Source: Oncomelania hupensis
Lineage: Eukaryota > Mollusca > Gastropoda > Littorinimorpha > Pomatiopsidae
Assembly: GCA_036898135.1 (NCBI GenBank)
Contig: CM072515.1
Coordinates: 48,749,534-48,813,533 of the forward strand
Direction of reading: 5' to 3'
DNA: 64,000 nucleotides
The position numbers were made by a program, and so were the translations under genes. The notes beneath the pieces are model-generated. The model had not been told where the DNA came from and ran no database searches. It worked only from the letters and a program-made list of their open reading frames with translations. Positions 22,601 to 34,301 of the stretch are shown here, in pieces. The number at the start of each line of letters is the position of its first letter. The stretch's first letter is position 1.

Positions 22601-25600
22601 GTAAGGGCTGCAGACAGATATGGTGGAAGTGTAGCGTTGAAATGTTGGAAACTAAGAACAGCAATTTTGTATTGTATGCGGAAATGAACGGGCAGCCAGT
22701 GAAGTTCTTTGAGCAAAGGCGTTGTGTGGCAACGTTTAGGTTTACGCATAACAAGCCTTGCAGCATTGTTTTAAACCTTTTGCAACCGTTCTATTTGTTT
22801 GCTCGGCAAGCCACCAAGGACCGAGTTGCAATAATCTAACCGAAATGTGACCATGGCGGTCACAAGCCTAGCAACTGTGTCCTGAGATAAATTAAATTGA
22901 CTGGATATAGAAGATGCCATACTAGTGAATTAAAACCTATTTTAATCACTTAATCAAACAGTATTTTAGAACTTTTAGACGATGCCTTATATTTACAGCA
23001 TGGTCAAAGGGAAGCAACCGACTCTGTGCTTAGCAGTATGAAAACAGTAAAAAGGGAAAAATAACCCAGGAGAGTGGGTGTTTGAGGGAAGCGTTTTCTT
23101 GGGTCATTAGTACAGTGTTCCCTCCACACACAAAAAATGAGAGTCCTTGGGACTCCCAGGTATAAAATTTTAAGAGTCCTTGTGCAAATTTTGAGAGTCC
23201 CCAAATCGGTGGATGAACGGGTTTTGGGCCCAGTCAACCAAGTCAGAAGTGACATGATCGTGTATGATAGAATCAAAAAATGGATTAACGAAGATTTCTT
23301 TTGTTCAGGTAAGTATGTATTGCTTGGAGGAAGTTTACAATGCGCGCGCATGCGATTTTTAAGGACGACAACTCCCGACACAATCTTTAATCGTCTGCAA
23401 TGGCAGTCTCAGTTGGGTTCTGATTCTGATTATGCCGTGAATTAGTTCGCCACTGGTTGGTCGTATTTATGACTTCATCGATTCCCAAAAAATGTGTATG
23501 CAAATTTTCCTGCGTCATTTTTCATATTTTGTGCGTAATTGACGCACTACTGTGCGTAATCGGGAACACTGTTAGTATTTTTATCAATTGAAGAAAGTAC
23601 GTGGCTATCTTTACGGTGTGATAGGAAATGATCACATATGTAAAAACCTCATCAGTATAGTGGTGCCCCAGAATTCAAAAACAAAGAAAGAAGACTGAAT
23701 CCCTTCTTCACTATCAAAACCATGAGCAAAACAATATGTCCAGGCAAAGGATACAAAGTGAGTTCCAATTTCATGATCCAGCAAGCAGCGCAGGCCATAC
23801 CTGCGAAGATAGGGGTTCTCGCTGGTTCCGTTCAGCCATAATGAATAACGTCGCATCTCTGGCCTGTTACACTTGAAGCTGTACCCCTTCCACACCATTC
23901 GGGCACTGCAGCAAAATAAACAATTCAATTGAAAATCAATCAATCAATCAATAGCATTCTTAACTGAAATGAGCATTGAACCAAGGATTAAGAGGAATAT
24001 ATCCCTCTCTTATCCTATTCCCTCTTAATAATTGGTTCAATGTATAAAGAACAGAGTCCATGAAAAGCAGGCTTGTTTTATTAGAAACAATAGTAATTCA
24101 TCTATGGCATCTACAGCATGGAGGAAGTACAATAAGCAACTGTTTCATGCTTCTCCCTGCCCCCCCTCCCTCTCTCTCTCTCTTTTTTTCTCTCTCTCAT
24201 TCTTATTTTTTGTTTCTAATTCTATGTATATTTCTTCACTGAAATAATCTTTTTTCTTGTATTGCTTGTTTATAAAAGTAAAATAACATTAAAAACAAAT
24301 ACAGGAATTGTTTTAAATATTTCATTGTTCATAAACAATGCTTGTTCATTGTTGCAATCTTTTTGTTTTTCTTTTATTTGTGTGTGGTAGTATCATTTCA
24401 ATAAACCAGTTTCCACTAAACAGGCAACCTTGGTGCAAGCTGAGTATCAGAGATCTATCAAGCAAATGCTGGGTGTAGGTGTATGCTTCCTTATAAGCCT
24501 TTGATCCTCAGATTGGGATCAGCGTTGCTTTTTAAGCTGCCTGCTTTTTGCCTCTATCCGCTAGTAGCATTCCAATCTAGAGCAATCGATCTGTTTATCC
24601 TGTCCTATCCTATCCCGTAACTCGAAGGTCTTTGGGGCACCACCGATGATTGTTTCACCAGAGTACCACATCTTTCTCTGTCCTCAGCAACCCTCATTGC
24701 TTCGCTCAGTGTCAGGATAGTCCATTCTCTAATGCTTTTTCTGTCTCCCTTTTCTTCCGCCACCTTGCACCTGCCTTGCAGGATTGTCTTTGCTCCGGTG
24801 ATGTGGCCATACCATCAGAGTTTCCGTTTCTTCACCACTGTGAGCATGTCATTGTGCTGTTCAATGGTTTATGTGATGGTCTGTCAGACTTCGTCGTTGG
24901 TGATGTGCTGGGTATAGAAAATGCCTAGAAGTCTTCTGTAGGACCTGATCATGGGTTTATTACCTATAATGTGTATCTGTTTGTTTCAGTTATTTCTTCC
25001 TTTCTTTTTGTTCTTCAGTGCTTTGATTATATGCTTCTTGTGATGAAAATGTATACACTTAATAAATGTTCACTCATTCATTCGATTGATCATTATCAAT
25101 TGTTCTTAAACAGCATGCACATACCAGTTTAAAAAAAGCTGCTTAATGTCCACATTACCCATGGCAAATCTGGCCATTGCGAAACAACACTGAAAGAAAT
25201 TACCTGCAGTTGAGATCATTTGACCAATAGACAGAAAGAGATTCTTGGAGGGAGTTTTCCTTGATGTACTCAAAGAGGATTTGGTTGGCTTCATCCTGAT
25301 CAATGTGAGGACCGTAGATGTGTTCCAAAAAGTTTTCTCCTACCCCATACTTCTGCTTCACTGTGTGAAGAATGTGCTGTGCTTCCCCAAGGAGATCAAA
25401 GCGAATCTTTCCGCTGGTTCTGGATGCAAGCTCATCGACTGTTGATGTATCGCCTTGAACCACAAACACCGGTGTCTTGCCATGCTTGAGAAACCGGTCT
25501 TTCTGCTCTTGCAGGCTGGTGGTGGGTGTCGCACCACTATGATGAGATCTATTTGGCAATGGCTGTATCTTTACAGTTGGGCTCTGGTAGATCTTGTGTT

Positions 25601-25655
25601 TCTTTCTCGTGGCTGTATCCGTTTTCATTTTATCTCGTATTACTAGCGCTGCCAA
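19663..25655 (-). CDS. MATCAP: MATCAP-like tubulin tyrosine carboxypeptidase (DUF1704)
   Basis: Five exons on the minus strand: 25655-25204, 23905-23755, 21835-21667, 21290-21123 and 20762-19663. All have GT-AG borders and compatible phases, giving about 679 aa if the ATG at 25655 is used (another ATG is at 25631). Exon 2 carries the zinc-protease motif HEIGTHF at its 3' end (23775-23755); exon 3 supplies the downstream acidic 'CTEEGLAAI' segment, the likely third metal ligand; exons 4-5 carry the conserved 'RWKHVMRVKRG' and 'FQLLMSGKICYDEVVRIKRL' parts of the domain. Family knowledge: MATCAP removes the C-terminal tyrosine of alpha-tubulin on microtubules. The C-terminal 250 residues are Ser/Pro-rich and poorly conserved, with a cysteine cluster (HAWCSRCDGLTC). 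Introns hold LINE and TIR insertions. An additional 5' non-coding exon is possible. Confidence 0.93.
21516..21566. repeat. (GAT)/(GCT) microsatellite in MATCAP intron 3
   Basis: A compound GAT and TGC trinucleotide run between the exons ending at 21667 and starting at 21290. Confidence 0.9.
22380..22870 (-). pseudogene. LINE ORF2 3' fragment in MATCAP intron 2
   Basis: Minus-strand frames, broken by a frameshift near 22560, read 'KRCHTTPLLKELHWLPVHFR', a line of 'LPPYLS' type, and then 'SLPTELRNVSSLASFRAKLK', the typical C-terminal region of L2/Rex-like LINE reverse transcriptases. It is 5'-truncated, lies in the same orientation as the host gene, and is related to 14286-14580. Confidence 0.8.
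23113..23571. mobile_element. TIR element in MATCAP intron 2
   Basis: It begins CAGTGTTCCC and ends GGGAACACTG (perfect 10-bp inverted repeats), with TTAGTA directly before and after (a 6-bp direct repeat). It may be hAT-like if the true duplication is 8 bp. A 102-codon frame runs inside (23137-23445), starting with repeated GAGAGTCC words; no transposase signature was recognised. Non-autonomous. Confidence 0.72.
24395..24580 (+). repeat. Dispersed repeat copy in MATCAP intron 1
   Basis: It matches the family at 17560-17770 and 16018-16150 ('CAGTTTCCACTAAACAGGCA' and 'CAGAGATCTATCAAGC'). Confidence 0.6.
24606..24950 (-). mobile_element. RTE-like LINE 3' end, copy 1 (MATCAP intron 1)
   Basis: On the minus strand this is the 3' tail of the LINE family also at 36046-36376, 49452-50300 and 62687-63073: the 'KKRKLRWYGH'-type region, the RSSVVP stretch and a terminal TAGGATAGGA tail. 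It is heavily 5'-truncated. No clean target-site duplication was found for this copy. Confidence 0.8.
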
Positions 25656-26687
25656 TGAGAAAAAAATGTCTTCGCTCTGTGAGACACAATGCTATCCTCA
25701 ATAGCTGTCCGATGAAAGTCCACCATATAACAAGCCGCTTGAAGACATACGTTTATTCCCACGAACTCGCCAATCTTCTTCTCTGACAGCCACCGATTAA
25801 CGATTTCCCCTTCATTTCATGATCATTTTCCAATCGTTCTGAACGTTGCAAATTTCTTCAGAGCCTCTATTTACTACTACTACTACTACTACTATTTCAT
25901 TGACACTAACGAAACAAAGGGGGCGAGGTGTCATAAAACAACCATTCACAAAATTTTTAGAATCGATCAGAAACGCCAGCACACGGGCCAGCGCTTCACG
26001 AACGAAACTAATCAGCCATCTTTAAACGTCCACAGTAACTATGGACACTTGATAACATCCGGTTAAGTAATAGCGACTTTTTAACAAAATTCAGGAACAC
26101 AACAATATTTATTTACTATTATGGCTCATTTCACACCATTACGTAATTTTAAACTGATTTGTATTAATTTAGAAAAGAAAAGAACAATTCTGTTTTTATC
26201 ATTGCCAACTGGTAACAAATGTTAACATATTGGGGGTAAATCTATACTACATCTATTTCCGGTATAGTGAAAGTAGGAAAGGGAGACGGCACGTGTAGGT
26301 TTGTTATTATTATTGTAATAGTACGTTTGTGGTCTCGTTGTGGCCAGCAAGAAGAACTAGACACATATAGAATCCATCGGGAGATATTGGAAGAAAATGA
26401 GGGAGACGTATTGATCACAGATCGTCAACATCAAGGGGAAAAAAAAGAAAGGGAGGGAGGGAGCCTGGCCTGCAGCACACATAAACAATTAATTTTCTAA
26501 TTTTAGTGCAGTAGTAGTATTAGTAGTAGTAGATTTTTTTTAAAAAATTTCCTTTTGTTATAACTTACTGAAACTAAACACTGAAAAGCGAATAAAAGTT
26601 AAAGTAGAAAATCCAGCGATACTACCGATAGATCACAGGCTCTGAAGTATTTTCTTTAAACTCGTATGCCTCCTACATATGTATGTA
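25656..26687. other. Upstream region of the MATCAP-like gene
   Basis: It should contain the promoter and 5' UTR of the minus-strand gene. A short (ACT)n run lies near 25875-25893 and a TAG run near 26507-26531. No TATA box or other element could be assigned with confidence. Confidence 0.4.
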
Positions 26688-26751
26688 CAGGCCCGGACTA
26701 GGGGGGGGGTTACAGGGGTTACGTAACCCCCCTCCCTGGCCTGACTATGTA

Positions 26752-26787
<36 letters not shown>

Positions 26788-28546
26788 TCATAAGTAAATC
26801 CGGGGAGAAATTTCAACCCTCTCCCCTAGGCACTATAAAAAAATAAATCCTCTTCCACTCTACTCAATTTCAACCACTGATTCTTTTATCACAAGTAACT
26901 ACATTCTGTTACCTGAGACACTGTGCTTCCCATAGCTTGAGTCTCTGCATTGTAAAAGCACGCGGCTTGCCTGCAGTGAAGAACATGATGGGCCAGGGAG
27001 CACTGAGGGAACTGTCACTGTTTTTCTCAAACTCTCCAAAGAGACAAAGAAAACTTGAAGATACCATCGAATCATCTCAGCCTGACACGACAAAAACAAA
27101 GCTTGTTGATCTGTGCAGAACAAGATGGGTAGAAAAACATGAAGCACTGGAGGTTTATACATCAGATTCTCTCTTTCTGGTTGTTCACGACTGTTTGGGA
27201 CAAATGTGTGAAGACAGTGACAATTGGGACAGTGAGACACTGACCAAGGCAACTGGCTTTCTCCACACCTTGAGCAGCAGTGCTTTCCTCGTTGCATTCG
27301 TTGTCGTCCGCAATTGTTTGCGTTACTTAAAACCCTTGACAGTGAAGCTGCAGAAAAGGACAAAAGATGTTGTCGATGCCTACAGGGAAATCAAAGCGGT
27401 CAGTAACTGCATGTCTTGTATTAGAAGAGATGTCGACACAGCGTTCGTTGCCTGGTTCGGTGAAGTCAGCAAAATGGCGAATGCTTTGACAACTGATGTT
27501 ATTGTTCCTCGTCAAGCATCCCGACAGACTCTCCGTGACAACCAACCTGCGGCCACTCCAGAAGAATATTTCAAGATTAGCATTGCCATTCCTTTCTTGG
27601 AACACCTGTCAATCGAATTGGACTCGAGGTTCAAAAATGCTGACCTAGCAGTTGATGGTCTCTGTCTGGTGCCAAGCACTTTAATAGACAACCAGGATGG
27701 TTTCATGCAGGTTCCAGAAGGGGTGAAGACACTGGCAATGTTGTGGGAGTCTGATCTACCAGACAACGCTACCCTTGATGCAGAATACCAAAGGTGGGTT
27801 TGCAAATGGCGAAGTGCTGCTGAGAATGCGACAGCTATCATCCCATCCACGGCATCAGAAGCACTGAAACATTGTGACAGGGATTTTTATCCCAACCTGT
27901 TCATCATGCTAAAGAACCTTTGCACCCTGCCTGTCACTACTGCCGAGTGTGAGCATTCAAACAGTCAGTTGCGCAACCTGAAAAACTACCTGCGCTCTAC
28001 AATGGGGCAACAGAGACTAAATGGACTTGCTTTACTGAAAGTGCACATGGATGTTGATATTGACTTCAAAGAGGCAGTGAACTGTTTTGCCAGAAGATAC
28101 AATTCACAAATGGTACTAATGCCGAGGAACCTAGTGCAGCAAGACTGAAAGTGAAAGCAGGGCGGTGATGTTCATAAATCACAAGGTAAAGCTTTATACT
28201 GTTAACGATCAACAAAATGTAGTGAACAATAATAGTATACAAAACATCTCTGCTGACAAATAAATGTTCGTGTGTGTTTTTTTGTTGTTGTTTTTTTAAG
28301 GGACGGGCAGATGATTATTTTTGTACCCCAGAGTTTGTCAGTTCAATTTGTTTAAAAAGCTCAAAGTCCCAGACCATCATAAATGGCTTTTTCAAGGTTC
28401 AGATTGCACCAGATTGCACCATTTTGCATCCTTGAAAAAAAAAAATTCCGGGGGGGCATGCCCCCGGACCCCCCTACAAGGCTCGGCGCTTCGCGCCTTC
28501 GCTGAATCTGTAACCCCCCCCTCAACTTTTCCCAGGTCCGGCCCTG
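26688..28546 (+). mobile_element. hAT transposon with degenerate transposase
   Basis: The ends are imperfect inverted repeats: CAGGCCCGGAC on the left and the complement of CAGGGCCGGAC on the right. Each end is followed internally by G- or C-rich runs and a GTAACCCCCC block. The flanks (ATGTATGTA left, ATGTAGTAT right) suggest a diverged 8-bp target duplication. A poly(T) run at 26755-26783 lies before the transposase. The element is 1.86 kb, short for an autonomous hAT. Confidence 0.82.
26937..28148 (+). pseudogene. hAT transposase, C-terminal two thirds
   Basis: An open frame of about 403 codons whose first residues lack an ATG context. It matches the C-terminal half of hAT/'52 kDa repressor'-like (DUF4371-type) transposases: 'KLVDLCRTRWVEKHEAL' is the conserved CxxRW region of the RNase H-like fold, and 'LPVTTAECEHSNSQLRNLKN' plus 'GQQRLNGLALLKVH' form the hAT dimerisation domain. 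The N-terminal zinc finger and the first catalytic acidic residue are missing, so it is a truncated, probably inactive protein, although it has no internal stop. Confidence 0.85.
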
Positions 28547-28605
28547 ATGTAGTATGTATAGTATGTAATTGAGGCCTACGAAAGACGAGACTTCGCAGCC
28601 TGTGG

Positions 28606-30600
28606 ATAGATTCAGATACCCATTACCCCATCACAGGCTCTGAAGCCTCTTCTTACTTGATCACTACCACGAGTTAGTAGTGATACTGAAAGTTACATTT
28701 AAGACAAAATCCAAGAAGTTCACAAAATCCAAGCCAAGCCACCCATGGGTTGACTATGAAACCAAGAAGTTGATCTATAGGAGAGAGATTGTCTTCATCA
28801 TTTTGATGAAGAAGACAAAAAAATCAAAATCCATAGGAGAGACAAAGTTCATAAGTGCTAGAAAAAGAGCGGGGATGAAAGCCTTCATAATAAGTTCAAG
28901 ACATTGAAACATCTCATCCAGAAACGCTGTCGCCTTTACTGGAGACACTTAGAAAGCCTCGTTTCAGATTAAGAGTCCAACCAAGAAGAAATTTTGGAAC
29001 TTCATTAAAGCTAGAAGAACTGAAGGCATGGGTGTTTCTCCTCTCAAAGATGCTGGAAGGCTTTTTACTGACCCCAAAGAACAGGCCCAGCTGCTGAATG
29101 ACCAGTTTCACTCCGTATTCAGCCCCAAAAAGGCCATCACAGAGGAAGAGTGGCGCTGTCCCCCACCTCAAGATCTCCATCGCTACCCAAATTGTAGAAA
29201 TACCAACATTACAGAGGAAGGTGTTAACAAGCTAGTGCTCAACCTTGACCCTTACAAAGCCTGCAGCCCCAACAGGATCACTACCAAGCTACTGAAGACT
29301 GTTGCAGAAGACAGCTGCAGTCCCACAATCACCTTGCTCTTTTGCTGTTCCTATAGGTTTGGCATTCTTCCACAGGACTGGAAAGTGGCAAACATCAAAC
29401 TAGTCTTCAAAAAAGGAGAACAATACAACGCAGCCAATTACCATCCCATTTCACTCACCAGCAGTGGTGGAGGGAGTGAGATAAGACTTCACACCAGTAG
29501 AATCTGGAGTGCCTCAAGACTTAGTCCTTGGCCCCAGCCTATTTTTGCTATACATCAACTATCTCCCCACAGACATTAAGCCCAAGGTTCGCCTTTTTGC
29601 TGACGATACAATGTGCAGTAAGACCATTGAGACCCAAGAAGATCTGGGTCGCTTTGCAATCAGGGAAAATCAATGGTCCTTGGAGTTCCACCCACAGAGG
29701 TGCTCTGTGCTGAGTGTCACCCGCAAGAAACAGAAGATTGTCCTAGCGTATGAGCCACATGGACACACACTAGAAAATGTCAGTGTGACTAAATACCTCG
29801 GCATCAATATCCAGGACGACATGAAGTGGGGTAGCCATGTGACTTCCATCACAAACAAAGCCAATAAGACACTAGGCTTCCTTCATAAAAACTTAAGATT
29901 GAAAACAAGAAGACAAAGGAAACTGCGTACAAAGCCATTGTTCATCCAATTCTTGAGTATGCAGCGACAGTGTGGGACCCCTTCACCACAAGTGAGACCC
30001 AAGCCATCAAGAAGGTGCAACGCAGAGCAGCAAGATAGGCCTCAAACCGCCCTCGTCAAACATCATGTGTTGACTCCATCATTGAATTCCTCAATTGGCC
30101 ATCACTACAGCAATAAAAGAAGAAAGCTGACTTGGAGGTGATGTTTAAATATCATCATGATTCATGGCCTCATCTTCATCAACTCAAGCTACCTGTCAAA
30201 CCCATCAAGCAGCGGAAAGCGCTCCTGGAAAATCTCCTGCAACTGTGACATCCCACCCTGCAGGACAGGAAATAGACAGATTTCCTTCTTCCCTAGGACA
30301 ATACCAAATTGGAACCAACTGCCTAAAGAAGTTGTGACGGCCGAGTCTCTGGACACCCTCAAATCCAGGTTGGCCCCTCAACTGTAACGCCAACATCCAC
30401 CCTCTCCCCCCTTCACTCCAACACTGCCACCACCCACCTTCTCATTGTTTCTCTCTGTTCTTATTGTCATCACCATTTTGAGGACACCATTATCTAACGT
30501 AGTCTGATCTCGGCACAAGCGCTGCATTTTAAGCACCCTGTAGTGGTAGAACCACCAACAAAATGATGTTTGCTGCTTAAAGAAAGAAGAAGAAGAAGAA
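28606..30600 (+). mobile_element. Old CR1-like LINE with (GAA) tail
   Basis: Frames with breaks encode the linker (28680-28907), RT palm and thumb (29028-30141) and C-terminal tail (30157-30387). Recognisable are 'NLDPYKACSPNRIT', 'LPQDWKVANIKLVFKKGE', the catalytic FADDT box ('VRLFADDTMCS'), 'VTKYLGINIQ' and the final 'ISFFPRTIPNWNQLP'. Part of the palm between the 'NYHPISLT' motif and the 'VPQDLVLGP' region is deleted and frameshifted. It ends in AAGAAGAAG at 30583-30600. GAGACTTCGCAGCCTGTG (28588) and GAGACTTCTGAGCCTGTG (30601) may be a diverged target-site duplication. Confidence 0.82.
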
Positions 30601-30721
30601 GAGACTTCTGAGCCTGTGCCTCATCCTTCTTTTGAGTGAGATTATAATATCTGTTTTACTAATTTCAGGCTCTATTTAATGTTTATATAAGGCGAAACAG
30701 TCACTGGGACCTTGTGACAGA

Positions 30722-31414
30722 ATGAGTGAGTCAGAAGATGATGTGCCGCAACTGTCAGAACACACGATGGCAGCGCTGCAAGAGTTTTTACAGGAACAGG
30801 TGGACAGAGAGAATCGTGAACGTGTGGTAGAACCAGACAAGGTGGACACATTCACTCCACAGGAAAACTGGGTTAGTGGGTTTGGTACTATCATAATTAT
30901 AATTCTTATATAGCACTTTTCCAGCTCAAGATCTGCTCAAGGCTTTGGCTGAAACAGGATCCAACTCAAGGCGTATGGTCAGCTCAGGCAACTGAGCAAA
31001 CCTCCAACAAGGAAATATCGTAGAGCTGATTGTGTGTTTATGTCACTGGCACATCATTCTGGGACATAACTCATGAGTGACAGGTTCTTTAAAGTCTGTG
31101 TGATGGAATGCATGCCTATAGTGCTACACATTCTGTGAATAATAATAGCAATTTATTGAGGTCACCGAGGGTTTTTTCTGGGTACTCTGCTTTCCTCCCT
31201 CCCTTCAATAATGGTATTGGAGGCAGTCAATCTAAATTTTCACTAATAAAAATTTGATTTCCTTTTCGTCTTATAGCGAAGTTCCTTTACACCACATGTT
31301 TGAGTGATGAATGTGTGTTTGTATGTAGGAGTGTTTGTAACATGTGAGCGTGTATGTTGGTTACAGATTGCCGCGCTTTGAGTCTGATTTAGGAATAAGG
31401 CGCGAATAGCATTC

Positions 31415-31463
<49 letters not shown>

Positions 31464-32635
31464 GTAGTAGTATTATTATTAGTATTATTATTAGTATTAT
31501 TATTAAATATATAAATTTATAACCTTGGGTACCCTTTATAGCAAATTAGGGTCAATGTACACTTCCAAAATCACAAAGCTACTACTATAGTCATTATTAG
31601 CTCCTGCAGCTGCCCACCACCACACCACAACTGGAATCTAGAAACAGATAAATCAGCACATTTTGCTAAATTAAAAAGTTAATTTATAAATCACCTCAAA
31701 GCGCGGCATACATTTTGTGTGTGTGAAAATGTTTATAAAATACCCTCCCTTAACCCTTAACTTCATCAATTTATTGATACAGTACATCTTGATTGATAAT
31801 TTTATTTTGAGAACTTCATTATAGTTAGATGATGATTCTGAAAAAATGTTTCTTCTGTTAAAAGTGTTATTTGTAATATTTTTGAGCATTGTACCCAGTG
31901 GTCCAAACTCCAAATGAGTGTTTATAAGTCATATAAATCTTAAAATAAATATGTGTGTGTGTGTATGCGTGTGTGTGTGTGGGCACACTTACACGGCGTT
32001 ATCTGGACAAACCAGTGAACATCTACATAACTTGTTTTGACAAACCTACTTGTTTTGACGTCAGAACAATGATCCGTTAGGGTTAAGGCTGGGTTAAGGT
32101 TAGAGTTAGGGTTAGTGTTCGAACACTTAAAACTAAGTACTTAAAAAGGGGGACGAAATATGACCCATTGTCAGCACAACATATGTGGCGTTTCAGGAAA
32201 GCCATGATAATACTGTGTACCCTCGGCTGTGTGTGTGTGGCTAGGTAGAAATGCCGTTATTCTGACATACATTTGAACCTTTAGGTACTTTCTTTTGACG
32301 GACCCCGTTACTTTGACGTCAAAACAGTGTTCCGTTAGGGTTAGGGCGGTGTTAGGGTTAGGTTAAGGATTGGGGTTATGGTTAGGGTTAGGGTTAGGGT
32401 TAGGGATAGCTTTAAAAAAATAGACAAATTTGTAAAAATGTCAAAGTAATGTATGTAGAGTTTCATGAAAGTAATCATAATGGCGTTTCTACACGAGGGT
32501 GTGTGTGTGTGAGTAGTAATATACTAGTAGGCCTAGAGATTGGTAGTTTTGCACTGTTCTTATTCTACACTACTAATATTATTGTAAGTAATTATTGTCA
32601 ATAAATTAAATGCCATTTATATTTTATTTGAATAA

Positions 32636-32704
<69 letters not shown>

Positions 32705-34219
32705 GTATAGCTCTTTACTAAGAGCTGCTTAAGGTGATGGGCCAGCAATGTCAATTTCCACTTTTTCCAATTTCAGCAACTGAGCCAATTTTGGTACGAT
32801 GAAGAGACATCCAAACGTTTAGCAACAGAGGCACTGGAAGTAGCAGGCTCATGCGGCAGGTAATGAAAATAACATGAATTTTTCTTATATCGGGCACTCA
32901 ACAGCTCAGAGAGCTGGTCAAGACTGGTTGAAATGAAGATGAAAGTAGAGACCCCAACTTCCAGCACCAGGTTCTTTAAAACGCCATTGTAGCAACATGA
33001 AGGGGAAGTGAACTACTTTATAAAGAGTCATTACAAAAGTTGATTTCTTTGAGAACAAATCTCCTGCACCATCAACACACAACTATGTTTTTCTTCTGTT
33101 CAAGAATATTTCAACAAACTACAAACAGTCCATAACAATCTAAAATAACATCTTCAGTTACATGAACTGCAAAATTTGTGTTTAATATTGTTTTCTGAAA
33201 ATTGTGTGTAAAGTATACATTAATGAATGTAATTATGGACACTTGATTTCTTTTTTCTTTTGTATTCTTTATACTTTTATAGACTGAGTTTGTGTCTATG
33301 GGAAACTTACTTCATTTAGAAGATGGTTTTTAACTTCTGATGAAGCTTTTAGCATAATATATATACAATGAGAGCATGAGTAGTCTGCTGTGTATTTAGT
33401 CTCATTGTCTGATTCAAACATTTACAACACTCACAAAAATTATTTTTAATCATTTATGATATGACCTCAGTTTGTGTCCACAGGATAGCATGTGTGAGTT
33501 GCCCGACAGCATACAAAAGCATTCGAGAGTTGAAAGGAGAGAACGTCAACATTTACAACACTCACAAAAATTATTTTTAATCATTTATGATATGACCTCA
33601 GTTTGTGTCCACAGGATAGCATGTGTGAGTTGCCCGACAGCATACAAAAGCATTCGAGAGTTGAAAGGAGAGAACGTCAGGGTTTACTGTTTGGAATTCG
33701 ACGATCGCTTCCAAGTATATGGGGAGGATTTCATATTCTACGACTACAAAGACCCATTGCATCTGCCTGAAGAACTAAAGAACAGTTTCGATATTGTACT
33801 AGCAGATCCCCCTTTCTTGTCGGAGGAATGTTTGTGCAAGACGGCCATCACGGTACGCTATCTCATGAAGGAGAAGGCCATTTTGTGTACAGGTAGGTAG
33901 CTTTTTTTTTTTTTTTCTTTACCTTACCTTAGAATTATAATTATATTTAGTTGTTTGTTTATTTTACATTTAACACCCAGAAGAAAGTGTTTTTTAGAGG
34001 CTTGTGATCATGTTTGGATTGTAATTTTTCAATCAGGATCTATAACATTGTGATTAATTATTTGTTCTTTTGATTAAAAAAAAAATTGTTGCTGTCAATT
34101 TATTTAGTGATATTATTTATTTATTAAGATGTATATCTTGTCATTGGGGACGACATGAAACCAGCAGTTACTTCCCTTTACATAGGAAATTTTCAAAAGC
34201 TTGATCACTTCATATGTGT

Positions 34220-34301
<82 letters not shown>

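Noticed and set aside
32335..32406. A true chromosome end
   Set aside because: The TTAGGG-like tract is short, imperfect, part of a two-copy module and lies inside an intron.
33472..33900. 142-codon continuous frame across the EEF1AKMT1 exon
   Set aside because: It reads the duplicated intron in a shifted frame; the conserved protein starts only at the second acceptor (33615).
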